Shown here one piece after another: positions 24,285 through 32,820 of a DNA stretch of 64,000 bases (its first letter is position 1; every line of letters begins with the position of its first letter). The notes beneath the pieces were generated by a model. The model searched no databases and had not been told where the DNA came from. It saw only the letters and a list, made by a program, of their open reading frames with translations. Location of the stretch: contig NZ_BAWM01000092.1 in NCBI RefSeq assembly GCF_000759675.1, positions 1 to 64,000 of the forward strand. Reading direction: 5' to 3'. This stretch comes from Neobacillus niacini (lineage in GTDB: Bacteria; Bacillota; Bacilli; Bacillales; Cytobacillaceae). The translations under genes were made by a program, and so were the position numbers.

Positions 24285-25512
24285 GCTCCAACTCTTTTTC
24301 TTTCACTGGCTCATCAACAAGAACAGGATTGAAGTCTTCTACCCATGGAAGGCCCCATTTGTTTAATTCCTCCATGAATGGATCTGGATCGAATTCCTCA
24401 ATATTGAAAACGCCTGGTTTATTCCATTTTCCAGTCATGACCATCGCTGCGCCAATCATTGCCGGCACACCTGTTGTATAAGAAATGGCTTGAGAACCAA
24501 CTTCTCGGTAGCATTCTTGGTGGTCACAAATATTGTAGACATAATAGGAAACTGGTTTTCCGTCTTTTTTACCTTGGAAAATACAACCGATGTTTGTTTT
24601 TCCAACTGTACGTGGTCCAAGTGATGCTGGATCTGGTAAGACCGCCTTTAAGAACTGAAGTGGAATGATTTGTTTTCCTTCAAATTCGATTGGTTCAATC
24701 GAAGTCATTCCTACATTTTCAAGCGCCTTTAGGTGCGTAATATAGCTTTGGCCAAATGTCATGAAGAAACGGATGCGCTTAAGTCCTGGCATGTTAACCG
24801 CAAGAGATTCAAGCTCTTCGTGGTATAGCAAATACATATCTTTTTCGCCCACTTCAGCGAAGTCATAAACACGCTTGATTTCCATAGGCTCAGTTTCTAC
24901 CCATTCACCATTTTCCCAATAACGTCCGTTCGCAGAAACTTCGCGGATATTGATTTCTGGATTGAAATTGGTTGCGAAAGGATAGCCATGATCGCCGCCA
25001 TTACAGTCAAGAATGTCGATATATTCAATTTCATCAAAATAATGCTTTAGTGCATAAGCAGAGAATACTCCTGTTACACCTGGGTCAAAGCCGCTGCCTA
25101 AAAGAGCAGTAATTCCAGCTTTTTCAAAGCGCTCTTTGTAGTCCCATTGCCATTTGTATTCAAATTTAGCAGTATCTTCTGGCTCGTAGTTTGCAGTATC
25201 CATATAGTGAGTTTTTGTTGCTAAACACGCATCCATGATGGTTAAATCCTGATATGGCAGTGCTAAGTTCATTACGATATCTGGTTTTACTTCATTGATT
25301 AAGGCAATTAACTCATCTACATTGTCTGCATCCACTTGAGCGGTAGTAATTTTTGTTTTGCTAGTACCATCTAATTTTGCTTTTAAATCATCGCATTTTG
25401 ATTTTGTACGGCTTGCGATACAAATTTCTTCAAATACGTCACTGTTTTGAACACATTTATGAACTGCAACTGATGCCACGCCCCCGGCGCCAATAATAAG
25501 TGCTTTTCCCAT
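24274..25512 (-). CDS. Carboxynorspermidine synthase (saccharopine dehydrogenase family)
   Basis: It reductively joins aspartate semialdehyde to a diamine with NADPH, giving the substrate of NspC. The 412-residue protein starts MGKALIIGAGGVASVAVHKC, a Rossmann motif, then has DTANYEPEDTAKFEY and LLGSGFDPGVTGVFSAYAL, typical of the family. ATG 25512 follows GGAGATACG; an in-frame ATG at 25530 lies upstream of that site. It is first in a two-gene operon, behind a leader with a terminator-like hairpin. Confidence 0.92.
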   Translation of the reverse strand: MGKALIIGAGGVASVAVHKCVQNSDVFEEICIASRTKSKCDDLKAKLDGTSKTKITTAQVDADNVDELIALINEVKPDIVMNLALPYQDLTIMDACLATKTHYMDTANYEPEDTAKFEYKWQWDYKERFEKAGITALLGSGFDPGVTGVFSAYALKHYFDEIEYIDILDCNGGDHGYPFATNFNPEINIREVSANGRYWENGEWVETEPMEIKRVYDFAEVGEKDMYLLYHEELESLAVNMPGLKRIRFFMTFGQSYITHLKALENVGMTSIEPIEFEGKQIIPLQFLKAVLPDPASLGPRTVGKTNIGCIFQGKKDGKPVSYYVYNICDHQECYREVGSQAISYTTGVPAMIGAAMVMTGKWNKPGVFNIEEFDPDPFMEELNKWGLPWVEDFNPVLVDEPVKEKELELVR

Positions 25513-25545
25513 TTTCGTATCTCCTAACATAATTGATTTTTTTCA

Positions 25546-25584
25546 ACAAAAAAAACAAGTGCAAAAACGCATAATTGCGCACAA
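25546..25584 (-). terminator. Terminator-like hairpin in the polyamine operon leader
   Basis: On the minus strand AAACAAGTG pairs with CACTTGTTT around an inner CGCA-atta-TGCG hairpin, and a run of T follows. It lies about 35-70 bp before the first start codon, so it can act as an attenuator. Confidence 0.6.
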
Positions 25585-25619
25585 CACTTGTTTTGGATAT
25601 CATCAATATTAAAAAAGCA

Positions 25620-25803
25620 TACGTATACCATAAAAAAGTATACATCTAGCATAAAAGTCCTAGGACATTATGTAAGGAAGCTCTATAATATTCAAAATAT
25701 ATCTTCATAGGTTCAGAGTCTATATAGCAAATAATTACTTTTACTACTCTTATTGACCGTTTCACAAGTTGTGTGCATCTGCACTGGTTGTAAAGTAACC
25801 AAC
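25620..25803. other. Leader and upstream region, promoter not fixed
   Basis: Two GTATAC hexamers lie 15 bp apart near 25624-25643. An inverted repeat, GGTTG-taaagta-CCAAC, lies near 25786. No gene was seen. Confidence 0.3.
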
Positions 25804-25970
25804 TTATAAAATTTGAGCTTTTAACTCAATCAATAAGGCAACTAAAGGTTGCCAATCGGCATTTGACCCGGCTGTCCGTATGGCCTTAACTTCCAAAAGG
25901 GAGTGGTCAAAATTATCTGCTGGAAAGACTCGAAGATTTCTTGAATAATAGCTTTCCAATAACGCTATTT
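25804..25970 (-). pseudogene. Possible gene relic
   Basis: The minus strand carries an open stretch reading YYSRNLRVFPADNFDHSLLE, then VKAIRTAGSNADWQPLVALL and a stop. The composition is protein-like, but there is no start codon or ribosome binding site and a stop lies just upstream. I take it for the 3' end of a lost gene. The family was not recognised. Confidence 0.3.
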
Positions 25971-26039
25971 TATATTATCAGAATATAAAAATAGGCGCAA
26001 TAGGAAATTTAATAAAAATTTCATAAATAATTAGATGAA

Positions 26040-26075
26040 AAGAGACCGGTTTCAATGAATCAGGTCTCCATCTAA
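26040..26075. terminator. Hairpin resembling the DUF2922 terminators
   Basis: GAGACCGG and a matching TCAGGTCTC form an imperfect stem, and CTAATAAACA follows. The order resembles 12372-12420 and 6500-6540. Confidence 0.4.
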
Positions 26076-26216
26076 TAAACAGGCAGAATTTCATTTATTA
26101 TTGATTTGGCGACCCGCCTGCAGAGAGCTCTAGGGGGATTTCCATTTAATTTTCATAGTTTCCGTTATATTGGTATGGTATAGTGGTCTAGTTAAAGTTT
26201 CGAGATTAGAGGGGAA

Positions 26217-26855
26217 ATGATGAGAAAAGAATGGATTCTTCGCTGGTCTTTTTTTGTTTTTGGACTGGTCGTTTTAGGGTTGGGTGCTGCCTTAACGATT
26301 GAAGGAAAGTTATTAGGAGCAGGTCCCTGGGATGTGTTTCATTACGGGATGTTTCTGCATCTGGGGCTAACGATTGGCACATGGTCCATCATTATAGGAT
26401 TTCTATTGCTGACCGCTGCCTCCATTGTAACGAAAAAATTACCTAAAATAGGTGCGTTTTTAAATATGCTGTTACTTGGTTTATTCATAGATTTCTTTTT
26501 GTGGCTATTGCCAAGTATCGATAGTTTAATAGGAGCCGTATTATTCTTTATTTTAGGAGTTATTCTAATGGGTTATGGAGTTGGACTCTATGTTTCGGCT
26601 GAATTGGGTTCTGGACCACGAGATAGTATTATGATCATGATTGTAGACAAAACCGGATGGAGTATACAATGGGTTCGTAATGGAATGGAAGTACTCGTAC
26701 TCATTCTAGGTTGGGCATTAGGAGGCCCAGTTGGTGTTGGGTCGGTGATGATTGCCTTATTCCTGGGTCCGATTGTAGGCTTTTCCTTACCGCAATGTAA
26801 AACACTACTAAAGTATTTACTTGTTAAAAAAGAACACCGAAAACTGGCAGCATAA
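26217..26855 (+). CDS. YczE/YitT-like membrane protein
   Basis: A 212-residue protein with about 6 membrane segments. GAGPWDVFHYGM and the later ELGSGPRDSIMI are paired motifs typical of the YczE/YyaS/YitT group. The function is unclear; YczE has been linked to surfactin production in B. subtilis. ATG 26217 or the adjacent ATG 26220 follows AGAGGGGAA; the second has better spacing. It is followed 76 bp on by an EamA transporter. Confidence 0.8.
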   Translation: MMRKEWILRWSFFVFGLVVLGLGAALTIEGKLLGAGPWDVFHYGMFLHLGLTIGTWSIIIGFLLLTAASIVTKKLPKIGAFLNMLLLGLFIDFFLWLLPSIDSLIGAVLFFILGVILMGYGVGLYVSAELGSGPRDSIMIMIVDKTGWSIQWVRNGMEVLVLILGWALGGPVGVGSVMIALFLGPIVGFSLPQCKTLLKYLLVKKEHRKLAA

Positions 26856-26931
26856 TCAGCTAACCTTCCTATACTCTTTCTTTGTTTAAAAATAGGACAG
26901 TTAGCATTTTGGTGTAGGAAGGGTGATAAAT

Positions 26932-27816
26932 ATGTTAAAAGCATATGCTTTGCTAACATTTTGTGTCATGGTGTGGGGAAGTAATTTTGTATTTGGAAAG
27001 ATGTTAGTCCAAGATTTTTCCCCAGCTCTGTTAACCATGCTAAGACTTTTGTTTATTGTACTATTTTTAATTGGATTATCCTTAAACAAAAAACACTTTA
27101 AACGAGTTAATAAATCAGATTTACTCGCGGTATTTTTTCTAGGGGTTATTGGTGTATTTATAAACCAATGGTCTTTTTTTATAGGATTACAAACAGCGGA
27201 TCCAACAACATCAGCATTAATTTTGGCAACTACCCCTATTTTAACTAGCGTATTAGCTGCCATTTTTTTAAAAGAAAAATTAACAATTCGTATGTTAATG
27301 GGGTCTATTGTAGCAATCATAGGTATTTATTTTGTTGTAGCAAAAGGCAATTTATCTTCTTTGCATATCGATAAAGGTCTATTATGGATTGTCATAACGA
27401 TGATAACATTCGCCATTATGATTATCATGACGAGGCTTCTTTCTCATAGAGTAGACCCACTTACCATTACTTTATATTCAAATGTTGTAGGCTTGATTGT
27501 GTCGATTCCTTTTGCTTTTTTACTAGACACTCCCTTACAAATAAGCTCTAAAATGTCTGATTGGGCTTTTCTGATTGGAACTGCCGTTGTTGTGCACGGT
27601 ATAGCAACATTGATTTGGAATAACAATATTAGACATGTTGATGCTTCAAAGGCTTCAATATTATCTAATTTAGAACCTTTTGTAGCCATGATCATGGGAT
27701 TGATATTGCTATACAAACCAATAACTGGAGCTGAAATTTTAGGATCACTCTTTATAGTGGGAGGAGTAGTACTATCAACGTATCAACGAAAAAGGCTGAA
27801 AAGCCGATCTAATTAA
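26932..27816 (+). CDS. EamA-family (DMT) transporter
   Basis: A 294-residue protein with ten membrane segments in two EamA halves (about 5-140 and 150-285). The N-terminal half has VWGSNFVFGK and the second half ends SNLEPFVAMIMGLILLYKP, the repeat signature. It probably exports a small metabolite. ATG 26932 follows AGGAAGGGTG; an in-frame GTG at 26923 is inside that site. Confidence 0.88.
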   Translation: MLKAYALLTFCVMVWGSNFVFGKMLVQDFSPALLTMLRLLFIVLFLIGLSLNKKHFKRVNKSDLLAVFFLGVIGVFINQWSFFIGLQTADPTTSALILATTPILTSVLAAIFLKEKLTIRMLMGSIVAIIGIYFVVAKGNLSSLHIDKGLLWIVITMITFAIMIIMTRLLSHRVDPLTITLYSNVVGLIVSIPFAFLLDTPLQISSKMSDWAFLIGTAVVVHGIATLIWNNNIRHVDASKASILSNLEPFVAMIMGLILLYKPITGAEILGSLFIVGGVVLSTYQRKRLKSRSN

Positions 27817-27881
27817 CAAGAGTTTTTATCCAATGATAAAGCATTCACATTAAATCCAGCCTCTTTAGGAAACATTACTTA

Positions 27882-27914
27882 AATGATGACGTTTTCAATA
27901 AATTTAAGTATAAT
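27882..27914 (+). promoter_or_regulatory. Promoter of the hprK paralogue, cre-like -35 region
   Basis: TATAAT (27909-27914) stands about 16 bp after TGACGT. TGATGACGTTTTCA, over the -35, fits the cre consensus with two mismatches. Confidence 0.45.
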
Positions 27915-27947
27915 TTTATTTAAAAGGCAATAGGACGTGAATATAGG

Positions 27948-28883
27948 TTGAAAAAAGTAACAGTAGAAAACTTGGTTCAAAAGTTTTCATTGAAAGTACT
28001 GGCTGGGGAAAGCCGCCTGCAGAAGATCATTACGCAATCACGGGTGCATCGTCCGGGCTTGGAATTTGTGGGCCATTTTGACTTTTTTCCAACAGAACAA
28101 GTTCAAATTCTAGGAAAAAAGGAAATTACCTACTTACATAAGTTAAGTAGAGAGGAACGTAAAATTCGAATCGGAAATATTGTTCACTATCATCCGCCAT
28201 GTTTTATCGTAACGGCTGGTGAAGAAGGACTTACCTATTTAATTCACCATTGTACAGAGCAGGGTATCCCCTTGTTAGTAACAAACCAGCCTGAGACAAC
28301 TTCAGAGTTTATCACTAAATTGGATGCGTTTTTGATAAAGGAGCTAGCACCAGAAATGGCTGTTCACGGAGTTTGTATGAATGTTTCTGGCATTGGTATT
28401 TTACTTCGGGGAAGTTCAGGGGTAGGCAAAAGCGAGACGGCGCACACATTAATTCGCCGCGGACACCGGCTGGTCTCGGATGATATCGTTGTCCTTAAGA
28501 AGCTAAGTACGCAAACCATTCTGGGAACTCATGATGGGAAATGCAAGGAATTTTTGGCTCTCCGCAGTATTGGATTGTTAAATGTGGTCCGCTTATACGG
28601 TCGTAAGGCTTTTCAGGATGAAACCCGAATTTCTCTAGATATTCATTTAACGAAGTGGGAAAATGATGCCTTATATAATGATTTAGAACAGGAATATCAT
28701 TATACCGACTATATGGGTGTTAAAATTCCCTCAATGGAAATCCAACTTCAGCCTGGACGTGATGTGGCAGGGCTAATAGAGGCAGCAGCGAATAACTGGT
28801 ATTTAAAGCAGCAAGGATACAGCGCAGTAGAAGAGTTCATGAGCAGGGTTGAGGCTGATATTTTGAAATCTGATATGGATTAA
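27948..28883 (+). CDS. HPr kinase/phosphorylase paralogue, divergent
   Basis: A 311-residue, two-domain HprK. The N-terminal domain is at about 1-130. The kinase domain has VHGV with His140, the P-loop GSSGVGKS (155-162), HRLVSDD (178-179) and PGRD near the C-terminus. HprK phosphorylates HPr at Ser46 and so activates CcpA. The family signature LEIRGxGIINV reads LALRSIGLLNV (203-213): the Glu that helps bind Mg2+ is Ala204 and the Gly is Ser. TTG 27948 follows a weak AGGACGTG. It stands alone, not next to lgt, so it is probably a second copy with changed activity. Confidence 0.85.
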   Translation: MKKVTVENLVQKFSLKVLAGESRLQKIITQSRVHRPGLEFVGHFDFFPTEQVQILGKKEITYLHKLSREERKIRIGNIVHYHPPCFIVTAGEEGLTYLIHHCTEQGIPLLVTNQPETTSEFITKLDAFLIKELAPEMAVHGVCMNVSGIGILLRGSSGVGKSETAHTLIRRGHRLVSDDIVVLKKLSTQTILGTHDGKCKEFLALRSIGLLNVVRLYGRKAFQDETRISLDIHLTKWENDALYNDLEQEYHYTDYMGVKIPSMEIQLQPGRDVAGLIEAAANNWYLKQQGYSAVEEFMSRVEADILKSDMD

Positions 28884-28910
28884 TTGCAAAAAATTTGCCT
28901 TTCTATAAAT

Positions 28911-28957
28911 TAAGGAGAAAGCATTTTTAAGTGGATGAAAATGTTTTCTCCTTTTCC
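28911..28957 (+). terminator. Terminator after the hprK paralogue
   Basis: GGAGAAAGCATTTT pairs with AAATGTTTTCTCC, followed by TTTTCC. Confidence 0.75.
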
Positions 28958-28975
28958 TTTTTTGCAAAGGAAATT

Positions 28976-29110
28976 CTATTTTTGGATAACATCGATCAGT
29001 GTCAGTTCATGGGTCTGATTTAAAGCATCCTTCAATACTTGTTCGTAGCTCCTAACCAGCCGGTGTGTGGATTCTCGGTGACAGGCACCACCGAAGTTTG
29101 AGGTTGTTCT
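28976..29110 (-). pseudogene. C-terminal relic of a TPP-dependent decarboxylase-like gene
   Basis: The minus strand reads VRSYEQVLKDALNQTHELTL then IDVIQK and a stop at 28976. This pattern closes indolepyruvate/pyruvate-decarboxylase-type enzymes. Upstream, a GGTGGTGCCTGTCACC palindrome-like repeat interrupts it and no catalytic part remains. The family call rests on a short tail. Confidence 0.4.
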
Positions 29111-29128
29111 TAAGCCTTTTTGGGGAAT

Positions 29129-29962
29129 TCATTCTAACGCCTTCAATGTTTTTTCTCGAATTTGAATTCGATTGATATAATCTTTAGCAACAAGTTCTGT
29201 GTATAGTAGATCGTAAAGCAGGAAGAGTGGTAGGGTAGGTGAAATATTCTGAGCCATGTGCATATTCTTTTTACTCATAACTAAAAGCGTTAAATCTGCT
29301 AACTGGGAGAGTTCTGATGTTTTTTCACTTGTTATCGCAAGAATGGTCGCATCTTGTTTCTTGGCAATTTTGACGGCATGTATGATTTCTTTCGTTTTTC
29401 CCGATACCGAGATCCCAATGACTAAACTATTCTCTGTTGATAAGGAGGCATCTATCACTGCTTGATGCGGGTCCGTAATCGAATCCACATTTACTCCAAT
29501 TCGAAAGAACTTCCATTTAAACTCTTGGGCTGCAATCCCAGAGTTGCCTATTCCATAAACATGGACCTTCTTCGCATGGGTTAGAAGGGAAACGGCTTGT
29601 TGAATATCCGGATACGTGATTTTTCGAAAGGTCGTTTCGATAATCTCCAAATGGTTTTGATACAGTTTAGAAAAATAATCAATCTCTTTGATATCACTTG
29701 TCGTAGTAGGTTTATTTCTTAAGTCGACATACCGTTTTAATTCATGCCTAAATTCATTAAATCCTGAAAAAGAAATCTTTTGGCAAAAACGTGTAATCGT
29801 TGCTGCCGAAATATGAAGTTTTTTTGCGATTTGACTAATCGATAACTGACTGACTTCATCCGTATTTTCTATTATATATTTTGCTAATTCTGCCTCCGTA
29901 CTCGTAAATAACTCCATATTCACTGTAATCCCATGAATCAGATTCTCACCAAGATATTCCAT
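29129..29962 (-). CDS. MurR/RpiR-family transcriptional regulator
   Basis: A 277-residue regulator. The N-terminal helix-turn-helix is at about 30-75 (LSISQIAKKLHISAATITRF). A sugar isomerase (SIS) domain (about 110-250) has VHVYGIGNSGIAAQEFKWKF and SVSGKTKEI, the phosphosugar-binding loops. It should sense an amino-sugar phosphate. It lies 144 bp after nanE in the same direction, separated by a terminator, and most likely controls the PTS-nanE operon. Confidence 0.9.
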   Translation of the reverse strand: MEYLGENLIHGITVNMELFTSTEAELAKYIIENTDEVSQLSISQIAKKLHISAATITRFCQKISFSGFNEFRHELKRYVDLRNKPTTTSDIKEIDYFSKLYQNHLEIIETTFRKITYPDIQQAVSLLTHAKKVHVYGIGNSGIAAQEFKWKFFRIGVNVDSITDPHQAVIDASLSTENSLVIGISVSGKTKEIIHAVKIAKKQDATILAITSEKTSELSQLADLTLLVMSKKNMHMAQNISPTLPLFLLYDLLYTELVAKDYINRIQIREKTLKALE

Positions 29963-30065
29963 ATTTTTCTCCTCTTTCAGGATAATCCATTCGTTTCTTA
30001 TTGACGTTTCGGACTTTCACCTATTTTTACCGAATATAAGCTGTGCTAGTACAGCACCATGTAAA

Positions 30066-30102
30066 AAATAACTCAAGCGACTGCCTGAGTTATTTTCACC
30101 AA
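30066..30102 (-). terminator. Terminator of the PTS-nanE operon
   Basis: On the minus strand AATAACTCAGGC pairs with GCTTGAGTTATT, followed by TTTTAC. Confidence 0.85.
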
Positions 30103-30105
30103 TTT

Positions 30106-30798
30106 TTACTTTTGTAATGCTTCTACAAATCTTTTTGTAATGATCTGTGGTCTTGTAATCGCTCCGCCTACAACAACTGCATGAACATGACTATCTAACA
30201 CGGACCGGGCAATTTCTGGGGTCGTAACATTGCCTTCTGCCAGAACCTTTGCTCTTTTCACTACTTTGACCATTTGTTTAATGACTTCATACTCATGATC
30301 ATCTATTTTCAAGCCGTGTGTTTCTTCTGTATAGCCATATAATGTTGGTGCGACAATATCAAAGCCCAATTCATCCGCAAAAATAGCTTCTTCCACTGAA
30401 GAGACGTCTGCCATCAATAGAAGGTGAGGATATTTTGACCGAACTTCATTATAAAATGTCACTAAGTCACTGCCCTCTGGCCGAATTCGATTAGTCGCAT
30501 CCGTCGCAATGATTTCTGCACCAGTTGCTGCTAAGGCATCGATTTCTTTCATCGTTGGTGTAATGAAGACGGGGTTGTCTCCGTATACTTGTTTAATGAT
30601 TCCGATGAGTGGTAATTCTACTTGTTTTTTAATTTCGATGATGTCAGGAACGGAATTGGCACGAATTCCAACTGCTCCGCCTTCTTTTGCCGCTACCGCC
30701 ATTCGTCCCATAATGAACGAATTGTGTAACGGTTCCCCCTCTAGCGCCTGACAGGAAACAATTAATCCGCCTTTAATCTGTGCTAACACTTGATGCAT
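30106..30798 (-). CDS. nanE: N-acetylmannosamine-6-phosphate 2-epimerase
   Basis: It converts ManNAc-6-P to GlcNAc-6-P. The 230-residue TIM barrel has GGLIVSCQALEGEPLH at the N-terminus, IGIIKQVYGDNPVFITPT with the catalytic Lys, ATDATNRIRPEG, LMADVSS and EGNVTTPE. ATG 30798 is chosen because AAGGA lies before it; the frame extends into the PTS gene. With the EIIBC 33 bp upstream it indicates uptake of ManNAc by phosphorylation, then entry into GlcNAc metabolism. nanA and nanK are not in the window. Confidence 0.92.
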   Translation of the reverse strand: MHQVLAQIKGGLIVSCQALEGEPLHNSFIMGRMAVAAKEGGAVGIRANSVPDIIEIKKQVELPLIGIIKQVYGDNPVFITPTMKEIDALAATGAEIIATDATNRIRPEGSDLVTFYNEVRSKYPHLLLMADVSSVEEAIFADELGFDIVAPTLYGYTEETHGLKIDDHEYEVIKQMVKVVKRAKVLAEGNVTTPEIARSVLDSHVHAVVVGGAITRPQIITKRFVEALQK

Positions 30799-30831
30799 TT
30801 CGAAACACGTCCTTATGTTGAAATCTTTCAC

Positions 30832-32367
30832 TTACTCGCCTAAATACTCTTCCACTTCGTTTTTCACTATGGTTACTTGCGGTCCGTAAATAATCTGGAC
30901 GCCTTTTCCTTTTTTGACCATTCCTTTTGAGCCCGTCTGTTTGATTACTTCGTCCTGAACCAAAGCTTCATCCTTAATGGTTACACGAAGACGAGTGGCA
31001 CAGCAATCGACAACCTCTATATTATTCGCTCCGCCTAATCCTTCAACAATTGTTTTCGCACGGTCTGTAGCTGAAACTTGTTCTGAAACCTGATTCTCAT
31101 CGTCTTCACGTCCAAGAACCTTGTAATTCTTTTTCTTAATAAAGAATTTAAATGTGAAATAGTATAAGAAGAACCACGGAATCCCTACGAGTATCACATA
31201 AGGCCAATTCGTTTTATCGACGCCTTGCAGAACTCCAAATAAGATGAAATCAATAAATCCACCTGAGAAGGTTTGTCCAACGGTAATATTGAATATATCT
31301 GCCATCATAAAAGCAAATCCATCAAATACGGCATGTATGAAATAGAGAAATGGTGCTATGAATAAGAAACTAAATTCAAGCGGTTCAGTAATTCCTGTTA
31401 AAAAGGAAGTTAACGCTGCTGAAAGCAGAATTCCGGCAACAACTTTTCTATTTTTCTTTTTAGAACAATGATAAATTGCTAATGCTGCACCTGGTAAACC
31501 AAACATCATTGTAATAAAGCGCCCTGACATAAATCTTGATACACCTTCGTAATATTGTGTGGTAGAAGGGTCTCCCAATTGGGCAAAGAAAATATTTTGC
31601 GTACCGGCAATTAATTTACCGCCAATCTCCATCGTCCCACCAAGAGCGGTTTGCCAAAATGGAAGGTAAAAGATATGATGCAAGCCCAAAGGTCCAAGCA
31701 TCCGTAAAATAAATCCGTAGAAAAGGGTTCCGATTTCCCCTGTACTGGTTACAATCGATCCAAGTTGATTAATTAAAAGCTGGAAATAAGGCCAGATGAC
31801 AAAAAGGATGGCACCTATAAAAATGGATGTAAAGGAAACTACGATTGGAATAAATCGAGATCCTCCAAAGAACCCTAATACTTGAGGCAATTCAATTTTA
31901 TTGTATTTATTGTGTAGAAAAGCGGCCACAATCCCAACCACGATCCCACCAAATACACCGGTTTCTAATGTTTGAATCCCAACGGCCATCCCCTGACCTG
32001 CACCTGCTAAATTATCAGTAGCCAATTCTCCTGTTAATGCAAGTAAGGCATTGATGGTACTATTCATAACAAAATAACCGATCATCGCAGCTAATCCAGC
32101 CGTCCCTTTATCCGAACGAGCTAAACCAACCGCCACACCAACCGCAAAGATGATTGGTAAGTTTGCAAAGACAATATTCCCTGCCGCACTCATAATTGTA
32201 AATATAGCTTGAAGCCATGCGATATCTAAAAATGGATAGGCTGCAACCGTATTCGGATTAGACAACGCACCGCCGATTCCTAATAACAAACCAGCTGCGG
32301 GTAAAACCGCAATTGGAAGCATAAATGATTTACCAAATTGCTGGGCCTTTTCAAAAGCCTTTTTCAT
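30832..32367 (-). CDS. PTS EIIBC component, amino-sugar type
   Basis: A 511-residue glucose-superfamily permease in C-B order. The EIIC domain (about 1-400) has ten or so membrane segments and the substrate motif GITEPLEFSFLF. The EIIB domain (about 430-511) carries VDCCATRLRV, with the phospho-Cys near 456. No EIIA domain is fused, so a general EIIA must supply phosphate. GGGAGGTCAATTAG precedes ATG 32367. ManNAc is the likely substrate because nanE follows, but related amino sugars are possible. Confidence 0.9.
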   Translation of the reverse strand: MKKAFEKAQQFGKSFMLPIAVLPAAGLLLGIGGALSNPNTVAAYPFLDIAWLQAIFTIMSAAGNIVFANLPIIFAVGVAVGLARSDKGTAGLAAMIGYFVMNSTINALLALTGELATDNLAGAGQGMAVGIQTLETGVFGGIVVGIVAAFLHNKYNKIELPQVLGFFGGSRFIPIVVSFTSIFIGAILFVIWPYFQLLINQLGSIVTSTGEIGTLFYGFILRMLGPLGLHHIFYLPFWQTALGGTMEIGGKLIAGTQNIFFAQLGDPSTTQYYEGVSRFMSGRFITMMFGLPGAALAIYHCSKKKNRKVVAGILLSAALTSFLTGITEPLEFSFLFIAPFLYFIHAVFDGFAFMMADIFNITVGQTFSGGFIDFILFGVLQGVDKTNWPYVILVGIPWFFLYYFTFKFFIKKKNYKVLGREDDENQVSEQVSATDRAKTIVEGLGGANNIEVVDCCATRLRVTIKDEALVQDEVIKQTGSKGMVKKGKGVQIIYGPQVTIVKNEVEEYLGE

Positions 32368-32420
32368 CTAATTGACCTCCCATGTTGTAATGTTCTAAGA
32401 GTATGTTTTCTTACACTCGT

Positions 32421-32450
32421 ATTATATAAACTCACCTCCTGATTACACAA
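32421..32450 (-). promoter_or_regulatory. Promoter of the PTS operon
   Basis: On the minus strand TTGTGT and TATAAT are 18 bp apart, about 55-80 bp before the PTS start codon. Confidence 0.5.
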
Positions 32451-32463
32451 TGGAGTTGGATTC

Positions 32464-32513
32464 GTTTTCAAATGTTTTCATTAACGTTCCCTAAGTAATG
32501 AAAATGTTTTCAT
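32464..32513 (-). promoter_or_regulatory. Twin operator upstream of the PTS promoter
   Basis: AAATGTTTTCAT occurs at 32470-32481 and 32502-32513, 32 bp apart, both within near-palindromes (ATGAAAATGTTTTCAT for the second). They resemble cre (TGAAAA..TTTTCA) with the central CG changed. They may bind CcpA or the MurR/RpiR regulator. Confidence 0.5.
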
Positions 32514-32546
32514 GAAGTAGTTTTTTGGGGGGGCTATGTAAACTGG

Positions 32547-32573
32547 GAAGCAAGGGGACGGTTCTCGTGCTTC
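32547..32573. repeat. REP-like palindrome
   Basis: GAAGCA...TGCTTC arms enclose AGGGGACGGTTCTCG. I recall GGGGACGGTTC-type repeats as common in Bacillaceae intergenic DNA; that link is from memory. Confidence 0.4.
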
Positions 32574-32576
32574 ATT

Positions 32577-32650
32577 GGAACAAAATATAGATTCGGCTAA
32601 TGACCGAATCTAAAAAATAAAACAAAAGGGGGGCTATGAAAAGAGATCGA
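32577..32650 (+). repeat. 150-bp intergenic repeat, partial copy C
   Basis: A hairpin, GATTCGG/CCGAATC, is followed by AAAAGGGGGGCTATGAAAAG, as in copies A and B. The second half (AGGAG, MYLSY frame) is missing. Confidence 0.55.
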
Positions 32651-32727
32651 AAAATTGGCTTTCCTCTTCAATCATTGTGACTGCGCCAAACCTGCTTAAA
32701 TAGGTGAGAAGACTATTTTTTCGCTGC

Positions 32728-32775
32728 AAAAAACACTGCAACCCCTTAGTAGATAAAGGTTTTGCAGTGTTTTGT
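32728..32775 (-). terminator. Terminator of ahpCF, duplicated at 37945
   Basis: AAACACTGCAAcCC and a matching GGttTTGCAGTGTTT form the stem, with a T-run on the minus strand. Nearly the same sequence stands at 37945-37985. Confidence 0.75.
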
Positions 32776-32820
32776 ATAAAATGGAGATTATCAACAGTAC
32801 GTACTACTCATGTCTGTTCA

